Below, one piece after another: positions 33,305 through 44,640 of a DNA stretch of 64,000 bases. Every line of letters starts with the position of its first letter. Position 1 is the stretch's first letter. Where the stretch lies: the NCBI RefSeq assembly GCF_035222275.1, contig NC_085884.1:4216001-4280000 (forward strand), given 5' to 3'. Position numbers and translations under genes: made by a program. The notes under the pieces were generated by a model, which saw only the letters and a list, made by a program, of their open reading frames with translations, was not told where the DNA came from and did no database searches. This stretch comes from Podospora bellae-mahoneyi (Eukaryota > Ascomycota > Sordariomycetes > Sordariales > Podosporaceae).

Positions 33305-34054
33305 CTAGCACCCCGAAGTCTTGATAGCAGCAGTAGCACAGGCCGTACCGGAAGGACCACTCCCAATTTTGGTCGGCTCCTTGCCACTGTTATTCCCCTG
33401 ATAAATCCAGCACGCAGCCCCCTTGAGCAAACAGCTATTCCTCACACTGGTGGTATCCCCAAAATTAGCATTCACCCCCGCCACCACCTGCGACGACCCC
33501 TCGACCTTGATATTGTCAAACGTCGAATGCCTCGCGTACTGCGTCCCGCAATTCCCGCAAGTGCGATACAACTTGCCGATGTTGGCGGCATAGAAGTTCT
33601 TGACGGCGACCAAACCCCCGCCGTTGTGCTGGAAGACTTTGTCGCTGGCACCGCGGGCACCGCCGCCGTTGACGTAGGAGGTTCCGGAGGTTTGGCGGAA
33701 GGTGGCGGCGTCCTCGCAGACGTCGGTCCACCAGACGTTGTTGAGGGTGCAGGCTCCTTTGCAGTGGACGCCCTCGCCGTTGTTGGGACCGATGATGACG
33801 TTGGAGAGGGTTGCGCCCTCTTGCAGGATGAAGACGGCGTCTTTTTCGCCGCCTTCGGACTGGTCGGAGCAGGTCGAGGGGGAGCGGTCCCATTGCTTCA
33901 TGCCGCCGTCGAGGGTTTGGCCGGCGGGGATGGTGCGGGCTGCGGAGAGGTGGGTTGTTGCTGAGGGGATGGGGAAGGTGCTGCGGAGGGCTGTGTTGGT
34001 TTGGGCGGTGGCTAGGCCGGCCATGGAGGCGAGGAGGAGGGTGAGGGGGTGCAT
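33305..34054 (-). CDS. Secreted pectate lyase, family PL3
   Basis: Single exon, 249 residues. The signal peptide is MHPLTLLLASMAGLATA. The mature protein has AGQTLDGGMKQWDR, DAVFILQEGATLSNVIIG and NNVWWTDVCEDAATFR, and many paired Cys, all typical of the small parallel beta-helix PL3 pectate lyases. It cleaves de-esterified polygalacturonan by calcium-dependent beta-elimination outside the cell. This points to a plant-biomass-degrading or plant-associated lifestyle. A (GGT)n microsatellite lies just upstream in its leader. Confidence 0.93.
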   Translation of the reverse strand: MHPLTLLLASMAGLATAQTNTALRSTFPIPSATTHLSAARTIPAGQTLDGGMKQWDRSPSTCSDQSEGGEKDAVFILQEGATLSNVIIGPNNGEGVHCKGACTLNNVWWTDVCEDAATFRQTSGTSYVNGGGARGASDKVFQHNGGGLVAVKNFYAANIGKLYRTCGNCGTQYARHSTFDNIKVEGSSQVVAGVNANFGDTTSVRNSCLLKGAACWIYQGNNSGKEPTKIGSGPSGTACATAAIKTSGC

Positions 34055-34101
34055 TTTGTTGGTTTTGGGGGGAGGGTTGAAAGTGGAGAGACGGATGGCT
34101 T

Positions 34102-34140
34102 GGTGGTGGTGGTGGTGGTGGTGGTGGTGATGGTGATGGT
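34102..34140. repeat. (GGT)n/(ACC)n microsatellite
   Basis: About ten GGT units ending in GAT variants, 50-85 bp before the pectate lyase ATG on its minus strand, so probably in its 5' leader. Confidence 0.85.
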
Positions 34141-35160
34141 CTGGACTCCTGGACAGGAAGACATGTCTTTATACTTCTCCGCTGATGATATCAACATGTC
34201 ATCCGATCCACCTTGCCTTGTAAACTGGACGGACTACTGCTACCAAACCAGGGAATGACTGCCGGTTTCATGACTGACAGACCCACCTGTCTTCTGGGAT
34301 GGCTTTGCCGGGATTTCGTTTCGACTGCGGAAAGATTCTCCATCGTGTCTTCGTACAGGTGTGTCTTCAGACACGATGTGGCGTCGGGTAGCTGCACCCC
34401 AGACAGTCCTGAGCAATATTTCTTCATCTTCCGGTGTGTTTCGAGGCTGAGAGACATTCAACTGACTTTCACTGCGGCCCTGCCAGTGGGATGGAGGCTG
34501 TCTGCCCAGCTCTGTGAAGTGAAATTCGCACGAATCATCCCTGGCTTCAACCCCAGCATCTGTACAATGTCATGGCACTAAGGCCAATCAGTGTAACACA
34601 GCACTAACTCTCCTACACAACACCCGATGTAAGGTCTCGATGTCTGCTACCATCATCTACCTGTCAGTGGAGTTGAACCACAACGTAGCACCCCCTTCAC
34701 CGAAACCACGGAAATTGCCTTCTTGATCCCTGCTGCCCATCCGCATCATCGTGTCCGGAGCTGGCTAACCTGTTTCAACAGCGGAAGATGTCTTGGCGAT
34801 CAGTAACAGTCCAGTTGCGCCGAGATCTGGGAATAGGGGGCTCAAAAAACGTTTATGCGACGTCTTGGCGCCAGGACGGGAGGTGGTTGGTGGGAATATC
34901 TTTCTGGGGGCGATCCACACGTGAACGAGATGATCATGGGATTTCCTACAGGATGGAAGGGAGAACGTGTAAGTTGGAAGGATGCAGGAAAAACATTCTG
35001 TCGGGTTGTTAGAGTGGGCTTGGCGGATATGGTGATGGAACGAAGGCGATTGGTGGACTTTAGGTAGGATCATGGCGTTGGCTGGCTGCTGTTCACCAAC
35101 CACTTGCTCAAGACAAGGAATTTCAATCGCGAGAGAGTAATGTTATGACTTTTGTTTGCT
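34141..35160. other. Intergenic stretch
   Basis: About 1 kb holding the pectate lyase promoter. No gene supported. Confidence 0.4.
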
Positions 35161-35167
35161 GTTTAAG

Positions 35168-35536
35168 CATGCCCGTCTTCACCCCGGGCGATGTAGTTGA
35201 CAAGGTCCTTGTGCTGCTTCTCATACTCCTGCTCCTCCCACCTCCACCAACCGTGTGGCAAAAGCACTAATCATCTCTAACTCTCCTCGAACCTTGTCCC
35301 TTATCTCGAGGTAGCTCCTTAGAGAGCGAATCGTTATCTTGGCGTAAATCTTCGTCGAGGCACTTCGCAATGCAGCTGTGTGGAGGGTCGGCCTTTTCCT
35401 GACCGATGACCACTCCCTGAACTGGCTCCAAAGCCTTACCCCGTTGAGACTCCAACTGACCGAGCAGCTGAGCGAGCTGGTCAAGCAGACGGTGTGCCAT
35501 AGTAGCACGCTGCATCTTCACCTTGCCGTTGGTCAT
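35168..35536 (-). pseudogene. Possible broken gene, helical protein remnant
   Basis: Minus-strand pieces in different frames look protein-like. One is MAHRLLDQLAQLLGQLESQ near 35500; another is LRSYLEIRDKVRGELEMIS near 35300. A third, EYEKQHKDLVNYIARGEDGHA, ends at a stop near 35168. All are charged and helical. They need a frame change to join and I see no good intron, so this is probably a decayed gene. The family is not recognised. Confidence 0.25.
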
Positions 35537-35639
35537 CTACTCAAGACAAGTGGCTCTCATGCCCGCTTCGATTCCATTGGCAGTTATCAACAATCATTGT
35601 AATATCGGATTCTGGACATGGACGATTTCCATTTCCGTT

Positions 35640-35855
35640 CTTGGACCTGAGCACTCGCCGCTTTAACCTGAGCAGAAGTGGAGAAGCCCTGAGCAGGGAT
35701 TAGCAAAGCCCTGAGCAGGGTGAGCAAGGCCTGAGCAGGGTGAGCAAAGCCCTGGGCAGGGTGAGCAAAGCCCTGGGCAGGGTGAGCAAACTCTGAGCAC
35801 GGTGAGCAAACCCTGAGCACGGTGAGCAAAGCCCTGAGCACGGTGAGCAATGGTT
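35640..35855. repeat. Minisatellite, about 20 bp units (GGTGAGCAAAGCCCTGAGCA)
   Basis: About nine imperfect units of 18-20 bp built from GGTGAGCAAA and CCCTGAGCAG/C. The period and words recur in the repeat at 59936-60115. Confidence 0.85.
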
Positions 35856-36054
35856 GAATCCACCTGAGACCAGGCTATACTGGAGGTAGACTATGGCAGA
35901 GTTGTTTCTGAAGCATATACCTATTCCACGGTAATTGTTGTTAGCGTTGCAGGGGGGCTTTTGGTGGAAGTTGCTAGAAAATAACCCTGGCTGCATTAAC
36001 AACTATTCCGCTTAGGGTAGGTGTAAAAGTTATGACAGGGAACCAATGTCTGTG

Positions 36055-36870
36055 TTAGAGTCAGAAATAGCTTATGCAGCGTAGTATCCACGCCAGGAAT
36101 AGTTTCTGAGTTAGTCCAAATTAGGCAAGTTATTTCGCTCCAAATATCGTTCTTGCATCCGGGATTACCGAAAACTTGGATTGATATGTCGAATGCTACC
36201 TTTCTGGTGGGTCTGTTTGGCTCCAAGAGCCATTTCTGGAGCGCAGCTATTCAGTTTGGCAGGTATTATGACAAGGATCTTCTGCCTTTGCAAAGCCAGA
36301 AATAGCTTCTCTATGCAAATCATTTAGCCTAAGGCAGCGCTAGGATCAGAAACGGCTTTTTCAGTAGGCAGCGATGGTCTGCCTTTGCTGGAGCCAGAAA
36401 CAACTTCTACGTTTTGGCCTAGGTAATATAGGGAATCGCTACCTCTATTGAAGCTATAAATGGCTTCTAATGGTAATACATAACTAGTCTGTAGGCGATT
36501 GTGGATGAAACTACGCTTCCGGATTCTTACAGTATTGCTAGGTGGCCTTGCAAAGCCAAGCTCCCGGTTTGGCATGGAATTCCTTGTAAGGAGTCCAGGC
36601 GCCAAAACTGGCTCATGTGTGCAGTTGGCTAGGAGCCAGTTTTGGAGGTAGATGACGTCCACCTGTAGTTCAAGATCGTGCTCTTAGAGCCCAGCTATCT
36701 GGCAAGGGCAGGTACAGTATTACAAGGATCATATCCGGTATCCCTGCTCTTGGTCGAGCCAGGAACGGCTTTGCGTTGAATCCTGCCTTTGCTGGAGCCG
36801 GAAACGGCTCCCTACGCCCCAAGTTTCTTAGCAGAATAAATCTGGGGAGCCATTTCTGGCTTAAGCCAAG
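36055..36870. repeat. Field of dispersed short palindromes (GAGCC-GAAA-GGCTC type)
   Basis: About ten imperfect 16-20 bp palindromes occur in 0.8 kb, for example at 36222-36240, 36292-36310, 36391-36408, 36450-36468, 36756-36774, 36794-36812 and 36846-36864. The clearest is GGAGCCGGAAACGGCTCC at 36794, a 7 bp stem with a GAAA loop. A separate perfect 13 bp inverted repeat (CCAAAACTGGCTC / GAGCCAGTTTTGG) sits at 36602-36645. No coding sequence accompanies them. Confidence 0.6.
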
Positions 36871-38575
36871 ACAGCAGATCATATTGCAAACAACCCACCT
36901 TGAGCCAAGGCAGGCAGGGCTGAGTCCGGGATCGGACTCGGCTAAGTGCGGCCGCTCCACGACCTGGCTCAGCAAGCATGATCACAATTGGAGCTGGTTT
37001 CCCCCGTGCTCCCACGGATGATTCCACTCCTACCTGGGTCAAGAGGCTGGGAGCCCAACGTGGTGGTGGGCTCAGGCAGCTGCCAGCATTGTCCTTATAC
37101 TGTATCGTTGTTACTGTAGTATTGTACTGTAAGATATCCGGTTTGCTAAGTTCCTTTAGGTATCCACAAACTGTCGTCGCCCATCGTGTGCTAAGGTTCG
37201 TGAAAATGAATCTCTGACTGGACTCCTGGAGCGTAAGGCGGGACCATATCTCTCGCGCATGTAAGAGGTCAAGATCTGGCGAGTCCTGATCAAGAGTGTT
37301 AGGTCAGAGGGTGACCATCCTCCACTCCCGCTACTACTACGGTACTATAGGATTGTATAATGCAGATATGCGTGGATGATAATTTCTCGGGATAATTCAC
37401 CGGCCCAATCTAGTTTCCCCTGGCCTTAGCTGCTAGTCCCAGTTTGTAGGAAATGCCGGTCATTATGATCCAGGCTACCGCCCAGCGGGATGGCCCCCAA
37501 TACGCCGGGCCATTTGGGAGGGAGTTTCTTGGCGTGGACCACCTCCAATTATATCGTCTGGCCAGCTAGAGGGTGCTGCATGCAAGCGCCCACACAGCAT
37601 GCTATTGCGGCCTGGCCCCGACCTGGTCCTTTTTAGCTTGCTTTCGTCTTTCTATGAGCGGGCCGCTGCAGAAGCGATGCTTAGTGATATAACGAATGAG
37701 CATAGATTGGAGACCTTAAAGATCGATTATCCGTGCGAGAGAATATTCAAACGATGCTAGATCCGCCAGCCTGTTTCCTAAAGAATACTGAAGCCTACAA
37801 GGTTCTCAATGGAAGGATCTTCTGTCTCTTCACCAGCTTGGAAAGGAAGGAACTAATTACGTGGGCATTTATATGTATGATTATTTCCTTCAAAACCCAG
37901 GTACTATTTCTTAGAAATATACTTAATCTTAACCCTTGCTATACCTAGCAAAGCACCCGGAAGTTCCTCAGGCGTGTACAACCATTTTCCTTCTTTTGTG
38001 TGTAAGAGGTTCGCCTCATTATATACAATAACGCCTTGAGGAGACATTTCTATGTAGATAAACACTGTCTCCGAGCTCCTTATATTGCTGAATTCGAGAA
38101 TGTCGATCGATGTAGTTGCCTATATCCAGTGAGTTATAGAATATATAGCAAACAGATTCACGGATTTACCTGTTGCGTAGCTTGCTTTAGAGCGTTATCT
38201 TCATTCTCGACTGAGAATGGCATTGTTGATGTGGGGAATGCCTGATTACCGCGCCCTCTCCTAATGGTTTTGAACCGGGATTTTTTTGGCTGTATTTTGC
38301 GTTTAACGAAATTCGTAACTTTTTTTTAGAGGAATTGGCGGGGTAATTTGGCGGGGTAGTCAGCTGGGTAGTCGGCGGGTAGTTGACGAGGCATTTTACC
38401 TGAGCGGATTAATTGACGGGGAAGAGGATGGTCGGAAAAATCGCTGAGTTGTCAGTCTGATTGCGCTGAGAAAATGCGTAAAATTATTAGGATAGAGCCT
38501 TTTATTAAACTCGGGCAAAGAAGGGAAAGCAATTCTTGATACCAGGGGTTGGGATATATTTACTTGATTTTGTCG
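36871..38575. other. Gene-poor stretch
   Basis: About 1.7 kb with no recognised gene. A small frame at 37733-37948 (71 codons) is protein-like but unidentified. Short G-rich tandem words (GGCGGGGTAATT/GGCGGGGTAGTC) occur at 38335-38400. Confidence 0.35.
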
Positions 38576-38968
38576 TCAAGGAGGTCGATACTTTGACTGG
38601 GTGGAATTGCGGGATCTGAAATCCCCTACATGATATTCTGATAGCTGTGGTTCCTCATAGTTGACGAAGAAGTTCGTATCGACACCTGAGACAAGATTGG
38701 CGTCCGAGACTGTGCCGTCGGGCTGGAAAAGCGAGCCGCAGAGTTTAGCGTCTCTAACGTAGGTAATCGGAGAGCCGGCCATCACTTCGCTCGCACAGGT
38801 TCGCATAAAACCGAGTGGGACATGCGGAAAAGAAAAGTCTGTTAATAAAATCAGAAATGGCAAATATAAAGTGAGCCAGACTGGGTACCTACCGGCGCAT
38901 GCTTTGGAGATGGCGATAAGAGCGGCCGGATGGGAGCTTAGAATTCCAAAGATCTTAAATACTCGCAA
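38576..38968 (-). CDS. Small hypothetical protein
   Basis: Minus-strand frame from an ATG at 38968. A 54 bp stretch at 38839-38892 has good intron ends (GTAGGT...AACAG), and splicing gives about 112 residues, including SHPAALIAISKACADFSFPH and LVSGVDTNFFVNYEEPQ. No family recognised. It lies among pseudogenes and repeats, so it may be a remnant. Confidence 0.3.
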   Translation of the reverse strand: MRVFKIFGILSSHPAALIAISKACAGRYPVWLTLYLPFLILLTDFSFPHVPLGFMRTCASEVMAGSPITYVRDAKLCGSLFQPDGTVSDANLVSGVDTNFFVNYEEPQLSEYHVGDFRSRNSTQSKYRPP

Positions 38969-39294
38969 AATGTTATATACCTATTACGTTACGTAAGGGG
39001 CTACATTTCCTTAGATTTACTTAAGCTTTGTCATTGTGCCCGTGCTTACTTTGTTAGCTATAAGCCAGCTCCAAAATTGGCTGTAACTGGGACAAAAATA
39101 AGCCTTTCCTACAGAGATATAGGCTACCCGCGATCATGAAGCCGATAGCCACAAAAAGGAGAGCATTATGCGATCCTCTCCTCGATCTTCGCTTCAATAT
39201 CTCTATCTATAGAGTGTTAGTATGCAATGTGAAAGAGAATACAGATATATACTAAATCCGATCTAAGCTGCTTAGCCCTTTCGTAGTTGCCTAT

Positions 39295-39921
39295 TTAACA
39301 CTTGGTAATAACTTTACCCATGAAAAGAATGTCCACTGGCGGGAAAATCCCAGCACGATAAAGGCGCTTAATCTCTTCTAGTTGAAGCTCGGCATACGGC
39401 GGCTGCCTTGTGGACAGCTCGAAAAGGACAGATCCCATCGCAAAAAGATTATCCTGAATCTCGGTTCTATCGGTGTGCCAATGGTAAAAGCGGCATTCTG
39501 GTTTAATATCCGCCTGGCGTTTACCATTGACTGAGGATGCTGTAAAGTCGCACAGTATAATACCCCTATTCCCTCCGGAAGTAAGCATGTTGCGCGGGCT
39601 CAGGTCGCGGTGAATGACGCCTTTTTTGTGGATGAAGATGATGGTCTCGACGAGCTGAAGTGCCTACAGTTCTAAAGGGATTGGCTTGCTAGTTGCGATA
39701 TACCTTCGTACGTCGTAAGGGTAATACTCTAAGGTAATCTGACCCTCTTGCAAGTTGCTGAAGTGTCTGACGATGCCCCGGTGCAGCCCGAGATGCTCGA
39801 GAACTGTTTGCTCAAATTCCACCTCAGAGATATGCTCGCGAAAAGCGCATTTGAGAGCTTTGCTTTCAGAGATACGAATTACCGAGGCGGTCGCCCCGCT
39901 TGCTATGAATGAAGGTGCCAT
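39295..39921 (-). pseudogene. Protein-kinase-like gene with one premature stop
   Basis: A single frame of 208 codons runs from the ATG at 39921 to 39295, interrupted only by a TAG at 39664-39666. Upstream is an N-lobe (ASGATASVIRISESKALKC, with the Lys in ALKC) and downstream GVIHRDLSPRNML, the kinase catalytic loop, then ILCDFTAS in the DFG position and an FAMGSVLFELSTRQPPY segment. The TAG sits in LEL-stop-ALQL, where a CAG-to-TAG change would fit RIP (C to T before A). The protein is short, as in many small fungal kinase-like genes. No intron with compatible phase removes the stop. Confidence 0.6.
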
Positions 39922-42512
39922 AATTATGGATAGATACTAATAACAATTTCAGAAGAGTAAGGAAATAAGGCTACGATTGCGGCTTGAGCTAAATATACGT
40001 GTCCTGCCTACTGAGTTATCTAAAGCGTGCGTTATTCAGCCCTGTATAAATCGCACGGATCATTATTGTTTCGTAGAGAACCGTCCGTCTGCTCCTCCAA
40101 AGTGAAATTATCGCACCACCCGTTTTGCGGTGTTATGTTGCTGCATGGGTCACCGTACGGCATCGTTCCGTTCCAATTAACTCTCTTCCATATGGTTGTA
40201 AAGTGGGGATCCCGCCGAGTACAATTCAAATAAATTCTGAACTCCTTTCGCAGAACGTATATGGCTGCGGTGCCTAGTATTTATTAGGGAATGTCTCTAA
40301 TTTAAAGAAGAAGTAAACTTTACCGATGAAGTAAATATCGAGGAAGTTTACCCTGATGTTATAAGAGAGTGTTAGGAAGGTGGAGTAGTTTGCTTGTGAT
40401 TTTGAGATACCGCAGTTGTTTTACGTACCGGTGTTAGTAGAGGACCAGGCTATCCTTATATCCTTGCCTTGAGGCTCGCAGCGGGTTGTGATTATTGCCC
40501 GAACAAATGTATACCGGCCGCCGGCCAGGTGGCCGCAGAGACGATTATACTGTAACGAGAGCGTTTTCAGCTACGTATCACAGAGTATAAGGAAAGGCTA
40601 GTCTCTATATCGTCGGCGGCAACAGGTTGGGCCCTTAAGCTTGAGCTGTGTAAATCCTGACAGTACTAGGAGAGGGATGGGTTGAATTGAAGGTGTTGTG
40701 TGAAAAAGAGGCAAGGGACTATGTGGGAATAGGGAAAAATGTAATAGATGCTGGCTATAATCCTTAACTATCTATAGTATTGATACCTGCGTCCTACACT
40801 GTGACTGTCATAGCCTAACTATTTCTGCATCCCTATCCTGTATATTAACTTGTCCGTGTCTAAACCGGGGCGCCCTATTGCAGACTATGCGGGCGGGGAT
40901 GTACAAATATATACCTGCTGCGGGTAAGGAGAAAATTGGCTTTTAGTGGAAGAGAGGTTCTATAAAGTTGTCTGCTATGGCATTGGAGGAGCAGATGAGG
41001 CCAGTCTTCCTGTGCCTGAGGCTGTATAGCGTCAAATATCTGGAAAAAATTGCCGAAATTCTCTTTATGTGCCTAGGGCTGAGTAGGAAAGGTGTAAGAT
41101 GAAGCTTTCCCAAGTAGTTTGGTGGTTAGGCTGATTTTACACTGCATTGCACCAGAGTTCAACCCTGTTATAAAGTTCTCTACTTGATCGACACACTTAG
41201 ATATTCACAATCTCATCTCCTTACCCCCTTCAACACTCCTTCCCTGCCTCCTCCCGTCTCCATCAAATCACCCCTGACCCTCACCCTCACCCTTACCACA
41301 GCCGGAGAGGAGGGGAGAGGGTGTAAGAGAAAAGATGAGGTTGTCGAGCCATCTTGTATATCACAATATACGGCTTATGCATATGCGCTAGCTCTACCTT
41401 GAATGAACGGTTTGTGGCGGTGGGGTGGAAATATCAAGGAGGGCCGCCTCAGCAAGTAAGATGAGCTCCCCTCTTTTAGACCTGTTGACAAGGGCCATTG
41501 AATGCACCACCCACTCGTATGTTTCTATTCACGTAAGGTCTTCCTTGAACCGTCTGAGCACGGCACTCAATTCTCCCTACGGCGAGCTGATCCACGGACT
41601 GGAACCAGAGCTGAGACACTGTATCGCGCAAGGCTCGGATGAGGCTACCCAGAGGCACCAAATGCATCAAATGCACCCAAATGCACCCAAATACACCCAA
41701 ATGCACCCAAATACACCCAAATGCACCTAGAAGCACCAAATGCATCAAATGCACCCAAATGCATGCACCAAATGCACTAAGCACTACATCGTCCTGTCCC
41801 CACACTTGTGTGTTCACTTGGGATACCATAATTCCCAATCGTATAGGAAAGCCCACACAGTGCCGACTTTGGGCTGCAGTGCTAGAGTGGGCCGGTCCAT
41901 CGGATGCCCCTGCGTAGTGCCATGAGAGCCAGGAGAATGGCGGTGGCCAAGGATGTCACTAGGCCTTGCAGATTCCTGCTTTCGGATATTTCTTGCGAAA
42001 CGAAAATAGACTGTGTACCGTATGCCAGCCACAGAACCCCTGATGGTGCCAACACCCGTTTGATCCACTCGCACAAGAGGCAGACGCCATCGAGGACACT
42101 GAGGACCCCGAGGACCTGGTCAAACTTGCCCGGCTCACTCCCCTCCTCCGACACCTTGGCGGATGTTGATCAGCTTAACGAGCTGAGAGCCGGCCAGACC
42201 TCCACGAACAGGGATGGAAACCGGTATTATTTCTTCCTTCCGAAGTTTTCTTCGATGATCTTTCGCTGACTTCTAGCATGGGATACATCAAAGTCGAGAC
42301 TTTCCTTGCAGACGGAACTGGGTCCGAAAATTCGCAGTTACCCCTGACATACACCCCGAAATATATCTGTCCCTCAAAGTCTGAGCCCACGGCGCCTTTG
42401 AGCAAGCAGAGAGTACATAAATTTCTTTAAGATAAACACTTCTTGAAGGCACTGAACCGCGAGTCTGCTCCAGCTAATCGACTCAAGACTCACAACAGCA
42501 ACTCTCTAATCA
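39922..42512. other. Gene-poor stretch with a 10 bp minisatellite
   Basis: About 2.6 kb. Apart from the CAAATGCACC repeat at 41655-41780 I see no firm gene. A minus-strand frame at 41882-42154 has a hydrophobic segment (LVTSLATAILLALMALRRG) and could be an exon of an unknown membrane protein. Confidence 0.35.
41655..41780. repeat. Minisatellite, 10 bp units (CAAATGCACC / CAAATACACC)
   Basis: Roughly nine direct units with a T/G-to-A variant, in two blocks separated by an AGAAGCACCAAATG linker. The units are regular, unlike a CRISPR array. Confidence 0.8.
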
Positions 42513-43786
42513 TGACCTTCGGAGGTGACGGCCCATGGGCGGTCTCCGTTATGTGGATAGTCACAGCTTTGACTTTCGTCTTTGTGCTACTTCGCATCTA
42601 CACCAGAGCCTATGTGGTGGAAAGCTACGGTCTCGATGACCACGTCTACAACTTCGCCTTTGTGAGTCTCTCCCTAGGTAAAGGCCCCAGAATGCCATAA
42701 TGATTGACTCTCAATACAGGTCCTCCTACTATACTACACCATTATGACGACTATTGCGGCCCAGCACGGCTTCGACCAGAATATGTTCGATATAGTAGAC
42801 GTCGAAGACCTCGTTAAAGCTATTTTGTTCGAAGCTATCGGCTAAACGTTTGCCGTAGTAGGTATAGCTATAGTAAAGTAGTTATTGGGGCTCTTTTTAC
42901 TACATCTTATTACCTAAATATAGCATAAGGTAGTTATTTAGATTACGATGGGGAGTCTAATAGCAGCGTTTATCTTTATTTGCTTTATATTTTAGCTATA
43001 GTACTTTCCGCCGGCGTACCTGTACGATAGACGGATTCCAGGAGGTTATTATTATATTAATATTACGCTGGTATTTTTTACTTTATATAGTATATTTTCG
43101 TATTTTAATAATGTACCTTCGTCTTAAGCTTTTAATTAATTAACCTTAATAATCCTTTACGTTTTCGCTAACTTCTTTTTCGCCATTTTGCTTTAAGTAT
43201 TCCTATAGAACCTTTAAATAAATTAATATAAGAAAATCGTTATCGTAGCTAGTATAAGCCTTAGTTTGATAGCCGGTGCATACGGTATTAAAAGAACCAT
43301 TGAAGTTCCTAACCTATTAAGTGAGAACTATACCAGTAAGCCACCACCTCTACTTGCCTCGTACACTTTGGAGCTAATAATTCCTAACCAAAGGACACAG
43401 TCGGCCTAATTGTCTGGTCCGCCGCTGAAATCGCCATCACCATGATCTGCATCGGCGTCCCTGTCGTCCGCCCGCTCTACAAAGGCTTCATCAACAAGCT
43501 CATCTCCCGCGCGACCCGGTCTACTTCCGGATACAAGAAGCAAGCGCCCGACCCTCCATACGGACTCAAGACCTTCGGTGGGAGCCCAATGCCTGGAGCC
43601 AGCCAGTGGCAGGCAACTGATGGGAAGGAGGCTGCCACGGATAGGATGAAGGGACATTTTACAAACACGAAGGCTGTTGGTGGGAAGAGTATGCCGGATA
43701 ATACGAGTGATGAAGAGATTTTGGGCGAGTATCGTGCCGAGGTGAAGAATGATGCGGTGGATGGGGGGGAGGGAATATCCAGGTGA
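42513..43786 (+). pseudogene. Rhodopsin-like / PTH11-type 7-TM gene, RIP-mutated in the middle
   Basis: Exon 1 (42513-about 42662) encodes SVMWIVTALTFVFVLLRIYTR and YGLDDHVYNFAF. After an intron the frame resumes with LLYYTIMTTIAAQHGFDQ. It then breaks at a stop after FEAIG at about 42842, followed by TFAVVGIAIVK and more stops. Remnants such as FPPAYLYDRRIPGGY at about 43008 identify the fungal rhodopsin/integral membrane family. The 3' part, GLIVWSAAEIAITMICIG to the stop at 43786, is intact and GC-rich. From about 42780 to 43290 the sequence is AT-rich with CAA/CAG/TGG-to-stop changes. It is therefore a non-functional receptor-like gene with unmutated ends. Confidence 0.75.
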
Positions 43787-44640
43787 ATACTTGGACGGTT
43801 GATCAGCCGTCGCTGGCTGGGTCGAGAGGTGAACACATCGATCCACAAGAAGAAGTAAACTTTGCCTTTATCCGTCATTAGGTACATTAGTCATTGCTTC
43901 AACCGCCACTATGTACTACTTGGCATCCACCTGCTCTAGCCTGGGAGTCTTTAATCAAGTTAGTGTATGAAATCCTTATTTCGCAGCCCCACCCGTCAAA
44001 AATGCCCGGTTAAGTTAGAAGTCCACCTCTGAAACCCCTGTTTCTGGGGGTTACAGAGCGGGCGGCGGGCGGCAGGAATGGCACGCTAAAAATCAGTTCT
44101 CCCCACTGTGCGAGCTACCTTGCAAACAACGCGGCATTAGGTTTGCCAAGCCATTTTACAATCTGCGATCCCCTTTAACTATCTGTAACGACACACCCCC
44201 GAGAGTACACCAACAAAGATCCCTGTTCAAGAGCTCCACCGTTAAAACCTTGTGCGAAGCTCCATAAAAATCCTGCTCGAGTGTGTCAAATCGTATATGG
44301 GGGCAGAATGAAGGAATGGATAAGGAATGGAGAGAATGAGATGGCGAGGGATGAATCTGGCAGGAGGGGAAGCGACGGGAGTGCTGGGTTAAGTGGCAAA
44401 TCTGAGGCTATTGTCAATTGGTTGCGTGGCGCAGTGGCTAGGGGATTGGTGCCCTCCGAAACTGCTGTTGCTTACCTGCCACGAAGGTAATCACCCTCTG
44501 CCGGTGATGTCACGGCGCTGGTGACTATGCTGGTTTACTCAGGTACTGGCCTTGCCCCACCTTCTGTGACAAGGGCTGTGATACAGGGCTTGGAACCAAT
44601 AGTTCAATTTCAGTAATAATCTTCAATGGCCTCGAAGTCC
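43787..44640. other. Intergenic stretch left of the AT-rich block
   Basis: GC-normal, no gene recognised. A 69-codon frame at 44281-44490 lacks resemblance to anything I know. Confidence 0.4.

Noticed and set aside
35640-35855. CRISPR-like array
   Set aside because: Repeats are contiguous without unique spacers; fungal minisatellite.
38508-38517. ACTCGGGCA resembling the cluster motif
   Set aside because: Core broken at the last base and isolated in repeat-rich DNA far from any cluster gene.
41655-41780. Telomere-like or CRISPR-like repeat
   Set aside because: Ten-base unit CAAATGCACC is not TTAGGG and has no spacers.
44420-44460. tRNA A-box-like TGGCGCAGTGGCTAG
   Set aside because: No T-arm box at the right distance and no acceptor pairing.
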